From the NCBI GenBank assembly GCA_914767715.1, contig OU612073.1, positions 9,486,001-9,550,000 of the forward strand: a stretch of 64,000 bases of DNA, written 5' to 3'. The DNA comes from Membranipora membranacea. Lineage: Eukaryota > Bryozoa > Gymnolaemata > Cheilostomatida > Membraniporidae. Shown here piece by piece: positions 46,541 to 58,662 of the stretch (position 1 is the stretch's first letter; every line of letters begins with the position of its first letter). Below the pieces are notes generated by a model, which saw nothing but the letters and a program-made list of their open reading frames with translations, searched no databases and was not told the DNA's origin. Both the position numbers and the translations under genes were made by a program.

Positions 46541-47697
46541 GAAATAACACTAGCGTTGCTGCAACAATGGTGTACAAAGGTGCACCCTCATATCATCGAC
46601 CCGTTGGTACAAGCTGCAGACATCAATCCTTTAACTCAATTCTAATCTGGTTGCTCCACTGTAGTTTATCGGTGTGGTCATTGAACTCCATTTCATGACC
46701 AGCTGTGCACATTGATAAATATAGAGTTATCCTCTCTGTATCAAAGGGAGCACAATTCTTCTCAAAGTGAATATATTACCAAAACAAGATTGTGTTAGAC
46801 CAATTTATATCCGTAACGCTACGCTATCAAGTTTAACCCCACACCAAATGAATAATCTCTTTGTTTGAACTGCTGCCGCTGCCTCAATGGTTTTGTGTGA
46901 AACTATAATTACGTTACTAATATCTGTTGTTTTACTGCACTGTTTGTCACATAGGAAGATAACATTAGATGCAGGACTGGTGGTGTAATGCGCAGACTGT
47001 CAAGGTGTCACTTTGTACAAAACAAGGATGGAGTGACAATGAGGGGAGTCACTCCCCCATTTGTACTGAACGGACACTCCCCTTCTAGCACTCAGAACAA
47101 CAAGAACTGAGATCTAACCATCAGATAAAGAGACTTGTATGTTATTGAGAGCAAAAGGATGAACTTAAACATTTCATCAATGACTAGACTTGAGTTCGAT
47201 GTTTTTATATTAAATTAGTGGATGAAAAGGAAAATATGTAGAGATGGAAGTTAGTCATAATAAGTACTAAATGAAAAACGAAAACCTGTTAAATTTCTAG
47301 TCATAAAGTGGAAAATTTTCAGTTTTTTTCATAGGTTTCATGAAATAAATACATATTCAAAAATAAATAAAATACACAGCAGCTGTATATATTAATACAG
47401 TGAGTAACTCAAATATGACTAGTCAGGAGTTAAAATATTTTCGCATCTGCTACTGCGTCTTGTTAAGATGGCAGAAAAGAATTTGTTTAAATGAACTCTT
47501 ACAACAGAATACTGTGTCACAGCGCAGGATATGTAGCCGATAACATAAATGTGATTATTAACTGTGATGCTTTATCACTATTTTTTAATAGGATATATGG
47601 ATCCAAGCCCGCATGTGTAGGTAAATATCCTGATAACATTTCAGAAAAGTTTTGAATCAGTCATAGACACATAATCTCAACTGCTAGGTGGCCAAGT

Positions 47698-50248
47698 CTA
47701 CTGACTAGAGCTGGCAGTGACAGAATTATTGACAACGAGAGGGAGGACCAGACTTCTATCTGTTGTATCTCTGTATTCTGGTACCTGGTCAGCACTTGCT
47801 GGTTCATCTCTTCTCATCCTGTTTACTGCTCTTTTGAACATTGTGTTCATGTCAGTTTTACCATCTGCTGCTCTGATTTGGTCAGCAAGGGCACCTGTAA
47901 ATGCACCACGTATAGCCAGTCCGCCTGTCACTGTGGCCAACAGAAGCACTGTGTGTGGTCTGCGTAGCACAATGTGTTTGTTATCGCTTGAGTCTGTGAC
48001 ATGACTAGTAGTAGCTGGATCTGATTCATAATCATCTGGCTGCACAATTCCATGTGTGGTAAATATCTGACACGCTTGAACTACCATAACCTGCAACAGC
48101 AATATTATACAGAATAATATGACGGGATACATTTGATAAGACAGAAAAAAAAATGTTAGGCATTGTCATTATTCTGGAATGAACGCATAAAGCCGAGGAG
48201 TTATCAGTCCTTTATACAGGAGGGTGTAACTCAGCAATCAATTGAGTAACTTCTCTGATTAGAGATTCACATGCTCATCCATAGTCGACGTTACTATTTT
48301 CTCTGTTTGCCAACACTCACCAATGGAAGCTGTTTGGGTAAAGTGTATTCGAGCTGGAACAGGAGATCATTGATTGGTATCTCAGAGCCTTCACTTCCTC
48401 TCAGTGCTCCTCTATAACCATGAGTCATCACAGCCACAATCAGCAGAGAACAGTTACTAACAATTCCTGTCAGAGAGCTGTCTATCATGCTGCCGAGCTC
48501 TGAGGTGTTAGACCACTCTAACTTTATGACATCACATCCTGCTGTCTCCAATGCGTTCTTGAAGTTGTCTGCCTCTTCCTCTGCTCCTTGACGCTCGTCT
48601 GAGCTGTAGAGAATTAGCCCATACCTCTTAACTTTAGTTTGATTTTGTGGGAGAACGTATCTCGAGCTGTAGGAAGACAACTCTTCAATCTGGCCGACAG
48701 TAAGGGGTTCCTGTTCCTCTATCTGTTGTACCTTCTGATCTCGAACTACAAAGTCAGGTGGTAAAAGTAGTAGTAGTTTTGTGGAGAAAATGAGAAATGG
48801 AGACAAAAAGATTGATACAGAAAACAAGCAATTTTCTGTCGTCAACTTTATATTCATCTTCAGTTTATCAAACTATCAATCGCATACAAATTTGCTCTCA
48901 CACTTAACTTCTTGTGTCGCTTCCTAGTTTATAAGCTTCAAAATTATCTAGCCAGCCTATCTTGTCAAGCTTAGTTGGGTGGTTGTGGGCACAGACCACA
49001 CAAAGCTGCACAAGTGAACAGTTTATCTCCAATGAGACTTCTTCGTTGTCATTATTACACAAAAAACGGCAAAAAGCTGACTCGGCTACTTTCCCTTCTA
49101 TGTTGAAATATTGGCTACCGGGTCCCGCAGCAGCAAAAATGTCACATGTTACCCCATGAAGTATACATTTTGTTTGTATGTAAATAAAATGATGAAATAT
49201 TTAGTACCGAAGCCTGAGAGTTGATTCCGTCAGGTATCAGGGGCATAAAAATAAAGTAAATGGCGTTGTTCATGTGATTAGGCTTGATTTTTTAAGAAAT
49301 GGCAGTAAACAAATTGAATCAACTTAAAACGACCAACAGTAAACAAATACACTTCACTTTATCTCTACTACCTGATTCATCAGTCTCTTGTAGAGCTAGA
49401 TCAATAAGAGCCTTAGTCTGATATTCCTGTAGAAGCTCTACTGCTGCCTGTTTATTCTCTGCTGCTGCCTTCTGTACAGGTGTGTATCCAAACTCATCAG
49501 TTATTCTTAGTAAGTGGATCAGCTGAGCAGCATTGACGGAGTTAACGATAATCCTGATAGGATGTGTATAACCCCCCAATGCTGACATATGTAAAGGTGT
49601 CCATCCCTTATATCCAGGTATCTGTAAAAGTTTATACCTTTTGTCCTCTGTGGTGATTAGTCTCATCATCAATTCTAATACTTCTGTGTTACCAAATATG
49701 CTTACATAGTGTACTGGTGTCCTCATGTTATGATTCTGTGCCCTGAGTAAGACGTAACGCTCCTCCTCACTGAGAGACTCTAATATCATCTCTACTGTCT
49801 CTACTCTCTCTGTATTATACTCAGCTGTTAGACAGTGAAGTATTGTGAGACTAGTGATGCTGTCCTTCATCAGTAGTAACTGAAGTCTCTCATCACTGCT
49901 GATAGACTGTAGTATTAGTCTGAATGACTCAAGGTGGCTGTATGCAATTAACTGCAAACCATAAAATCCAACAGCTTGTTTCCGTATGAAATGTAGTCTT
50001 TCCTCAGGATTCACAGATTGTAGTATGAGTTTGACAAGCTCAGTGTTATCATTGTCTGCTGCTGCTTTCAATACTCTTTTACTCTCCTGAGCCAGTAGCT
50101 GAGATAACTCTGATACTAATCTGGAGCCATCAGTCTGATTGTAGTTTAGTTCTTGTATCAGATGATCCTTTAGTTTTCTCAGATCACAAACCAGTCTACC
50201 CGCCTTATCTAATGTCATAGGATACATAATCTGTCCACCAGCTGCCAT
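47698..50248 (-). CDS. Ankyrin-caspase copy F, intact three-exon gene (type II)
   Basis: Exons are 50248-49372 (ATG 50246-50248), 48745-48321 and 48090-47698. Lengths of 877, 425 and 393 are identical to copy B, giving 564 open codons. The catalytic His is in 'VMTHGYRG' and the Cys in 'VMVVQACQIFTTHG'. The p10 region is almost identical to copy B, while the ankyrin exon is clearly more diverged (for example 'GWTPLHMSALGGYTHPIRII') and is of the P type found in A and G. The TATA-like box is degenerate (CTATAGCTAAG). With B it is one of two copies that could produce a full protein. An apoptotic or immune role is inference from the protease family. Confidence 0.87.
48904..49125 (-). other. Cryptic-exon homologue in intron 1 of caspase copy F
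   Basis: The same open minus-strand frame as in copies A and B. The acceptor AG is changed to TG, as in B. Confidence 0.35.
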
Positions 50249-52370
50249 AACTGTGCTAAATATCAGAGAATATCTTAGCTATAGAACTCAACCTACTTAG
50301 TGCTTCTAAAATCAAACTTACTAACTGGATTTCCCCACTAGGTTTATGACTGGGAAATCCAAATGAACATCTGAAAGTGTGAAATTAATAGAGAATGTAT
50401 TAGACTCATAATATTGGATGTCTGTTGAGGTTACTTGCATAACGCAAAACATATCACACATGAATGATCACAAATATACAATCCATTGGGCTTAGTATCA
50501 CAGCGTAGTTATCATTGGTGACAGGAGATACGGAGATACCTGATACATGTATTAATGTTGATGATGAGTAAACAATACACATCAACAGTGATCATGCTGA
50601 TATAACTACTTGATCCCTGTCTGAAAATTTTAACTACCACGTAATGTTTTATTGATTCGGAGAAGAAGAATAACTATTGGAGGCAATTGTCCGCTAAACA
50701 ATAAACATCAAATATTAATAAGATAAGGCTTTTCTCTTGTGATCTGTGCTAGGGTTATTAATTTATCCAGTCTGAAAATTTCCCACCTGTTTTAATCTCA
50801 TTTCATATTGTTTTCAACTTGAGTAGTGACAACTCCCTCACCAGACAAGACAAATAAATATGAGTCACATACTAAGGAGAAGCGCTGACACTACATACTA
50901 TAATTAGTGTGATATGATCTTATTTCTATGGCTGCTCTACCTGATACCTTGATATACGTAATGTATTCATTTGTCATTTTGCAAAGCCAATATTTTACTA
51001 TATAAATTTAGGTAAATCACAATAAGATTTAAAGTAAAATTGAACAAAATATAAGCTAATGCAAAGCAGCTGTGTACCTGGCATGGCTTTTGGCTGGCTA
51101 AATGAGTAACAAAGTAAGTATGTAAATATAAACCGAGCGAGAGAATTCGTCATTCATAATCTGACACTTTCCATCCCGTCCAGCTTTTATCCTTCAGTAA
51201 CGACTAACGACACCAAACAGTAATTAATATTTTTATCTACAGGTCAGGTCGTTCATCAGTCACTCCAATCCACCATACATCAATAGTGGAGCAGGTAGAG
51301 AAGCAGTTGTAGATACACTGTGACAATGTATATACACTCAAGCTACGGTTGGTATTAGTTGTGGCACTGAGGTTATTTAGTGACATCTAGCAGAAAGGCA
51401 ATCTTGCTAGCTATGCATAGTTTAGATTTATGCGACATAAACAAACAATGATAATAATATGTATAAATTGAGCAATAAGTGATATGAATGTAAGGTGTCT
51501 ATTGAGAGATCGAAGAAAAGCTAGAAAGTATTGGCCTTTTTGTTTGGCGATCCCCCAAGTCATGCAATAGCTCGACTGACCTCAAAGCCATAGCCTTTAT
51601 TCCCCTGTAGACTGCATCATAATTGCATCATTCAGCCTCATAATCTCTAAAAAATGGCCTGCATACCTCGAATGGTGGCGTCTCATAACAATCACAGTGC
51701 ATTGTGCAACTGTTGTGTGATTGTGTTGTGAGCGGTCTTGGCTATGTCGAGAACGGTCCTTGCGTCTGTTCTAAATAAATCCAGGATGGTGTTAAACTAC
51801 ACATCCAATGTAAGCTTTCGAGATACTGCTGTCCGCCATCCTTCAAGAAATCTTGTTTGTTAGGGAGGGGACAAAATTCCAACAAATCTTCAGTCTTAGA
51901 AATAATCCAAAAGTATACAGTGAATTGAATTGAGAGTTATCTTCCTACTATCAATGGGAGCATAACTCTTTTTCAAAAAGATATTCAAATAAAATTAATA
52001 TCAAGGACTCAATCTACATTGTTCTCCCTTTGCTAATCATAAGAGGTGAAGATTCAAGTATATCACTAGCCTGTGTGCCATATTCTCGTATTTTGATTTG
52101 ACAGAGTATAATCATCATCATGATTTGATGGACACCAGAAGGGTACTCAAACTGGTGGTGTACTTCTCAGGCTGTTGTGGTACAACCTGGTTTGTATGGC
52201 TGAAAAGAGAAGAATAACAACCCAGCCTTCAAATTTAAAATGGCTCAAACTTACTTAAGTTGACATATTTACTTGAATTTATCGCCTATTTGGAGACATT
52301 AAAAAAAACCTGCCATCCGACCATGACATACCGGTGAAATGTGAACATCAGAAAATGTTCTGATATATAT
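50249..52370. other. Upstream flank of copy F with decayed gene X exons
   Basis: 50249-50810 is a diverged version of the S-type promoter flank without a gypsy fragment. 50810-51190 matches the DNA around the hAT insertion (20340-20990). 51230-51420 is a relic of the gene X exon 16022-16301 (AGCTACGGTTGGTATTAGTT). 51710-52000 matches 39630-39920. 52005-52200 is a relic of the gene X exon 17830-18033. No open gene is seen. Confidence 0.65.
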
Positions 52371-52457
52371 AACCGAAGTGCCAGCCATTTTTGGAAGGGA
52401 CTTTAAATTCATATCAATTTATCACACAATTTTGCAATATAATTTTTATGCCTGTAG

Positions 52458-52931
52458 TTGGCAGCGATACATTGATATGATCAACATCAACTGTACTGCA
52501 ATGACAGAGGTATGCACAATAGTTGTGCCGCAGATGGTCAGTAAAAATAGAGGAGTGGTCACCAACATATCTTCCATAGCAGTAACTGGTGCTGTCAGGA
52601 CAATTACTTACTCTGCTACAAAGAATTTTGTGTCCAGTATACACAAAAAATCTATTATAGTATTTTTATCCACCTTCTTGAGCCGGGAATGACCGATACA
52701 CCGATGCTAGCCAAAACTGTAAAGGAAGGAAATGACGAACGGCTGACTAAGGCGTTGAAGAGGCTTGCAGTATCTGTAGATCATTATGTTCCAACTTCTC
52801 TGAATACAGTAGGATGGAGTACGGATGCTGTGAACAGATGTTTGAATCACCGGCTATTTGTCTTAATGACAAAGCTGAGATCTCAGTCTAGCTCTGATGC
52901 TATGATGTATAGAATGATAAAGGAAATGTGA
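52458..52931 (+). pseudogene. HSD copy 3 (exons 3-4, internal deletion)
   Basis: Exon 3 starts at 52458 and keeps 'YSATK', but is cut at about 52640. From there it is fused through intron 3 remnants (ACACAAAAAATCTATTA) to exon 4 at about 52661, losing the donor and acceptor. Exon 4 ends at the same early TGA as copy 2 (52929-52931). Exons 1 and 2 are absent. Confidence 0.9.
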
Positions 52932-53609
52932 CTTAGAGAAAAGAATCAATGATCTCTGCAGTTCTAATCCTTGAGGCATACCCTGTCACTTAGTTATTAT
53001 TATTATTCAATTCATCATAAGTACAATTACTATAGTAATGAAATTTAAATGTAGTAATAAACAACTCAACTTTAAGAGTGTATAATGTAGTTATCTGATA
53101 TAAAATGTCTACAGACTGGTATAAACCAGCGAAAAGAATGAGAGTGCAGTTCTCAACAACCAGCAGGGAAATAACTGTCATGACCGCGAAAGGTTCCAAC
53201 CTCAGAATTAGTGCAGTCTTTAAGGACTGAGCGTAACACTTTGAAATTTTGAGGTTTGGAGGCTGAATGTCGTCTGGTCAGGAGAAGACAACTAGCGCGT
53301 CCATGATTAACATTCAGGGGCTACAGGCCTCATTAGGTTTTAGTTCGGGTTTTTGTGTTCAATGACTGTTAGCATACCAGTAAAGTACTTTCTTGACCGG
53401 GGCTTACAATAGATCTACGAAGGCATCGTCCTGTCACTGCATTGTGTAAAACACTGAGATTAGTGAGATAAATATCACATAAGTTGCAGTTTGACAAAAC
53501 TCAAACATCAAAACTAGAATTATTCATTTCGGTGACAAAGTTTAATGATCGGTTGATTCATTGCTTGTGACTGCCATCAAACAAATTATTTTAGAGAAGG
53601 TCAAAAACA

Positions 53610-56373
53610 TCACTCAAGAGTGTGCAGTGGAAGTATAAGTTGTTTTTCTGCAGTAGTTCTTAGTTCAGGGCGTTGGACAACTTTTTTACAATCCTCAATT
53701 TTCTTCACCTTCCCCACAGCTCTATAAAACATCTGGCTGATATCCATCTTCCCGTCAGCAGACCTGAACTCATCAGCCATGGCTCCAGTGAAAGCTCCTC
53801 TTAAAGCCTTTCCTCCTCTTACTGTAGCTAACAACAGCACTGTGTGTGGTCTGAGTAGCGTAATGTGCTGATCTACATGAGGATCGCTGACTTGAACTGG
53901 AGCTGGATCAGAACTAGTACTACTCTGTTCTCCTGGTGAGGCCACCTGACAGGCCTGGATGAGCATAATCTACAGAATAAAACTAGGTTGGACACTGAAA
54001 GTTAAATGTATGCTGCAGTTTGTTGCCTTAATGATAATAATAGATAATAATAGTAGATAAAAGTAGATGACCCCCTAGTGAACTTATTACAATAAATAAA
54101 GATCAGGATAAATCCTAGCACAATACCTACACTACACCTACACAAGCATAACCCAACGCCCCTCCATGCCTTCTACTCCACTAACTTACAGGCACCTCGC
54201 TTATCGCCCACTAATTCATCAAGTTCCAACTTTTACAAACCTCACAACAATTTAATATAAGAAACAAGCGATATAAAGATGTGAAAATATCATCAAAAAG
54301 TTTGGAGTTTTTATGCTACTTTTTGTATCTTACCATTGGTATGAAAGGCTGGAGTAACTGATTGAGCTGGTGGAGGATGTCATTCACTGGTTTCTCTTTT
54401 CCTCCAGTTCCGATCACCGATCCTCTGCTGCCGTGTGCCATCAGACACACAATCAGTACTGAGCAGCCCAGAGAGATCCGACTCATCGTGCTCTCGATGA
54501 TATTGTGGAGCTCTTTAGTGTCATACCACTCCATCCTGATGACATCACATCCTGCCCGCTCTAGAGAGAGTTTGAGGTTATCTGCTTCATCATCAGCTCC
54601 TGGTCTGTTCTCAGGACTGAAGAGTATCAGTCCGTATCTCTTACATTTCTCCTGCCTGTATGGGATGATATATTGTGAGCTGTGTGGAGACAACACCTGT
54701 ATCTGTGTGACTGTTAGGACTTCCTTCTCTACGATCATCTGTATCTGTCTTTCCTTATCTGAAAATAAATGGAATACGATACTCATTACATCTCAAGTAT
54801 TCTTTCTTATATTCAGTAGATATGGATAGGCGTCATCGAAAGATGTTATTATACCCTCAAATCAAAATGTTTACCTATATAGGTAGAAGAGTACTATAAT
54901 TTGACTGTATGCAATGGAATTTTTTACAATATTTTGCGTTACACTAAGTTTAAGTTAACAGGAATTCGTAGTGGGACATAATGACATAAATATTAGCTTT
55001 GGGGGAGGGGGGAGGGGGTTTGTCTGCCCAATCTGCATTATTGTCACAGATATGAAACCACCGTGCACCTACCAGATATGAAACCACTGATATGAACAGT
55101 GGGTGTTTTTTTTTGCTTTCCTAGACGCTTTAAAACCTTTTATTGGTTGTTATACTATGAGATCATCTGCATTGGGTAAAGGGATACAATGAGAAACAAG
55201 TGTCTTTGTTTAAGTTTATCTGAATAACAGTAGTGGATATTTTTTATGATACCCTCTGTAATCATAGTTTTTAATTATCTGCCAAGAAAGCATGATGATG
55301 TAGCGTTTCCGTCGACACTTCTAATTTTCTAATTTGGATTCACGACAAATAAGCATCAAATGTACTGAGTGCTTCTTGACTAATTGTTGGAAAACTCCAA
55401 ATAACCAAGTAGCCAAAATCATGACATTTTATATTGCAATATCAATGTTTTTTTCTTAAACTGGCAATTAAGTAGGGGATTATATACCTGATTCGTCAGT
55501 CTCTTGTCGAGCTATATCAATAAGGGCATTAGTTTGGTATTCCTGGAGAAGCTCTACTGCTGCCTGTTTATTATACCTTGCTGCCCTCTGCACAGGTGTG
55601 TCTCCATCCTCATCAGTTATTCTTAGTAAGTGGATCAGCTGAGCGGCATTGACAGAGTTAGCGATAATCCTGATTTGTTGTGTATGACCCCTCCATGCTA
55701 TTGCTGAGTAATGTAAAGGTGTCTCTCTATATCTACATCTAGGTATCTGTTAAAGTTTGTACCTTGTCTCCTCTGAGGTGATTAGTCTCAACATCACCTC
55801 TAATATTTCAGTGTAACCAAATATGCATACATAGTGGACTGGTGTTACCACGCTATTATTCTGTGCGCTGAGTAAGTCATAACGCTCCTCCTCACTGACA
55901 GACTCTAATATCATCTCTACTGTTTCTACTATCTTTGTATCATACCCAGATGTTATACCGTGAAGTATTGTCGGACAAGTGATCCTTTTCTTCATCAGTA
56001 GTAACTGAAGTCTCTCTTCACTGCTGATAGACTGTAGTATTAGTCTGAATGACTCAAGGTGGCTGTATGCAATAGTTCGCAAACCATAAACTCCACCAGC
56101 TTGTTCCTGTATGAAATGTAGTCTTTCCTCAGGATTCACAGATTGTAGTATGAGTTTGACAAGCGCAGTGTTATTATTATTTGCTGCTGCTTGTAATACT
56201 CTTCTACTATCCTGAGCCAGTAGCTGAGATAACTCTGATACTAATCTGGTAACATCAGTCTGATTGTAGTTTAGTTCTTGTATCAGATGATCCTTTAGTT
56301 TTTTTAGATCACAAATGAGCCTCCCCTCACTATCTAATGTTATAGGATACATAATCTGCCCACCAGCTGCCAT
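53610..56373 (-). pseudogene. Ankyrin-caspase copy G, one nonsense codon in exon 1 (type I)
   Basis: Exons are 55488-56373, 54334-54758 and 53610-53969 with good borders and phases. The only lesion I find is TAA at 55750-55752, where other copies have TTA (Leu). The frame then continues through 'TPLHYSAIAWRGHTQQIR' to the donor. His ('CLMAHGSRG') and Cys ('MLIQACQVASPG') motifs are intact. Without the stop the model would have 557 codons including its terminator. Exons 2-3 are nearly identical to E. The N-terminus is P-type. Confidence 0.9.
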
Positions 56374-56780
56374 AACTGTGCTAAATATCAGTGAAGATCG
56401 TATCAATAAAACTCAACCTACTTAGTACCTCTATAATAAGACTCACCGTCTGGATTTTCCGACAAGGTTTATGACTTGGAAATCCAAAACAAACAACTGA
56501 AATGTGAAATTATATAGAATATATTTGACTCACAATTTTGGATGTCTATTAAAATTAATAAATCAATAATCCAACACATAGTTGAGCGCTACTGTATTGA
56601 ATTCTGCTACAATTAATAATAAACTTTCATTTACCTATTACAATACAATCACACATCAATGATCCAAATTATACGATCAATGTAAAATATGTACAAACGC
56701 TGACTTGTTCTACTGAGAGAAAATAAATGATCAATGTAAAGTCCCATTCACACTAGTGCTCAACTGTATATGGGACTTAA

Positions 56781-58662
56781 ACCACTCGGTGGCTCAATAT
56801 TACTTATGCATCACATTATTCTCTGATTCTTTACCTCCATAATGATATGCTTCTTAAAAAAATTGATCCACTCTAAGTGCATTATATATCTATCGCAGTA
56901 GAGGCCTTCCTAAAAACGCTCGCATAAAATTAACGCTGAAGAGGGTGTGATATTTGACGTCACAGAGCTGTTAGTGCGCTGTGTTGATAGAAATTATTCA
57001 ACAACTTTAGCTAAATAGGTCACGCATCAACATCTTTGTTGACTACACACAGTATCTTAGTGGATGCGGTTTTGTCTACATGGCCAATGTTTTATAATCT
57101 TTGACAAGGCTCTCCCCACATAAATTATCACATTGCTGTCAAAACAAACATTATTGTGGCTCATAATAAATTACCTCATCTATGATTGCAAAATATGCTC
57201 ATCGTATAAACATCCATTACAGGAATGATACAAGCCCCAATTCACAAAGCCAGAGTTTATTAGCTACGATCAATTTGTCTAACATTATTAAATTCACGAT
57301 CCCTAGTTTTGTGCAAAATATTTCAATGGCAATAATGTCGTCAGATAACTGATGTTATCTAAGTGACAGATCTGTTGATTCAGAGAATGAAGCTTCTGGG
57401 GCCATTCTGGAGGAATAGGGCAGGCAACTGATGGTGAAGGAATAGGTTTCTTCCCAAGAACTGACCGTGGAAGACATGCATGTAGAGGTAGGCTTGTTTC
57501 TCAAGCAGAAAGACAACAATATTTCAATGGACATTACAATAATTGATGACAAATGGATTTTGATTTACATAATCAGCAAAAACTTGTGTAAATAAAAATG
57601 TGGTTGATTTTCTGGCTATTTAAACAAATAAAAAGAATCTTTGTCACAGTTAGCCGCAGCACAGTATTTTTTGGATTTACCTCGGCACGCCATCTACCCA
57701 GAACATTATTTAGAACTTTATCATCACATAGAATATTTGTCTGCTGATAAAGTTGGATAAATTAAAAATCTCCAAATATAAATATACAATGGATGGCAAA
57801 CAGCAGGTCCTCACCGAAAGTTTTTAGTCAAGTTCACATTATTATACATAACGGCACGCAGGCATACTGATAAGCTTGTCAGTTTCAAGAATGTGAGAAC
57901 AGTAACACAGTTAATGTCTTAAGCTTTATCTACAGTCTAAAGCTAAAACAAATTGGAATGCTAAGGTCTAAAAATTCTTGATCTCCTTTCCGTCGTCGCC
58001 CTATTTTCACCAACTTTGTGCAGCCGATGACTTAGCTATCGCTCCTCGATTATTTTATTATCTGACCTGCGTCTTACCTGATCAGTTTATAGCATGTGTC
58101 ATTTATTTTCAATCGAACACACACATCGCCTTGCTTGTTGTAGTATAAAATTCCAAGTTTGTTTACTTAGCCAGTGGATTTCAGTGGAGTATTGTACCCA
58201 ATGGTGGCCTTTCATAGAATACCTTACTACACAATATAGCCTTAGTTCAGTGCTCTGCGTTGACCTACATTTGCAGAAATCACACATATAAGCTGACTTT
58301 TTAGACCATCATATCTCAAATTTGGGGATGGGGATGCCAGTGCCCTTCCATGAGGTTGCAATTGAGATGTGGATGCAAAGGCTCATAGTGGAAGATGAAA
58401 ATCAGCACCATGGATTTTCTGCTGTATTGAATACAAGATAGCTCTGTTTGTTTTGATTTTACAATAGGCTGATCACTCAAACAGCTCTCTGACGTCACAA
58501 AACGTTAGTCTGGCTTGATGTGAGCGTTTTCGGGAAGGCCTCTTCTGGGATAGATATAAAATGCACTAAGAGTGGAGCAATTTTCTAAAGAAGCACATCA
58601 TTACGGAGCTGAAGATTCAGAGAATAATTTGATGCATGAATAAAATTGAGCCACCTAGTTGT
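56781..58662. mobile_element. 1.88-kb non-autonomous DNA transposon with about 190-bp inverted ends and TTAA target
   Basis: The ends ACCACTCGGTGGCTCAAT (from 56781) and ATTGAGCCACCTAGTTGT (to 58662) begin imperfect inverted repeats of about 190 bp. These include TTATTCTCTGA, AGTGCATT, AGAGGCCTTCC and TGACGTCA. TTAA flanks both sides (56777-56780 and 58663-58666), as in piggyBac-type elements. The interior is AT-rich and I recognise no transposase. Its termini differ from the AGGGCAACC family, so it is a separate family. Confidence 0.85.

Noticed and set aside
57355-57552. Minus-strand frame inside the 1.88-kb transposon as a transposase
   Set aside because: Only 65 codons, no DDE-type motif, composition like random AT-rich sequence.
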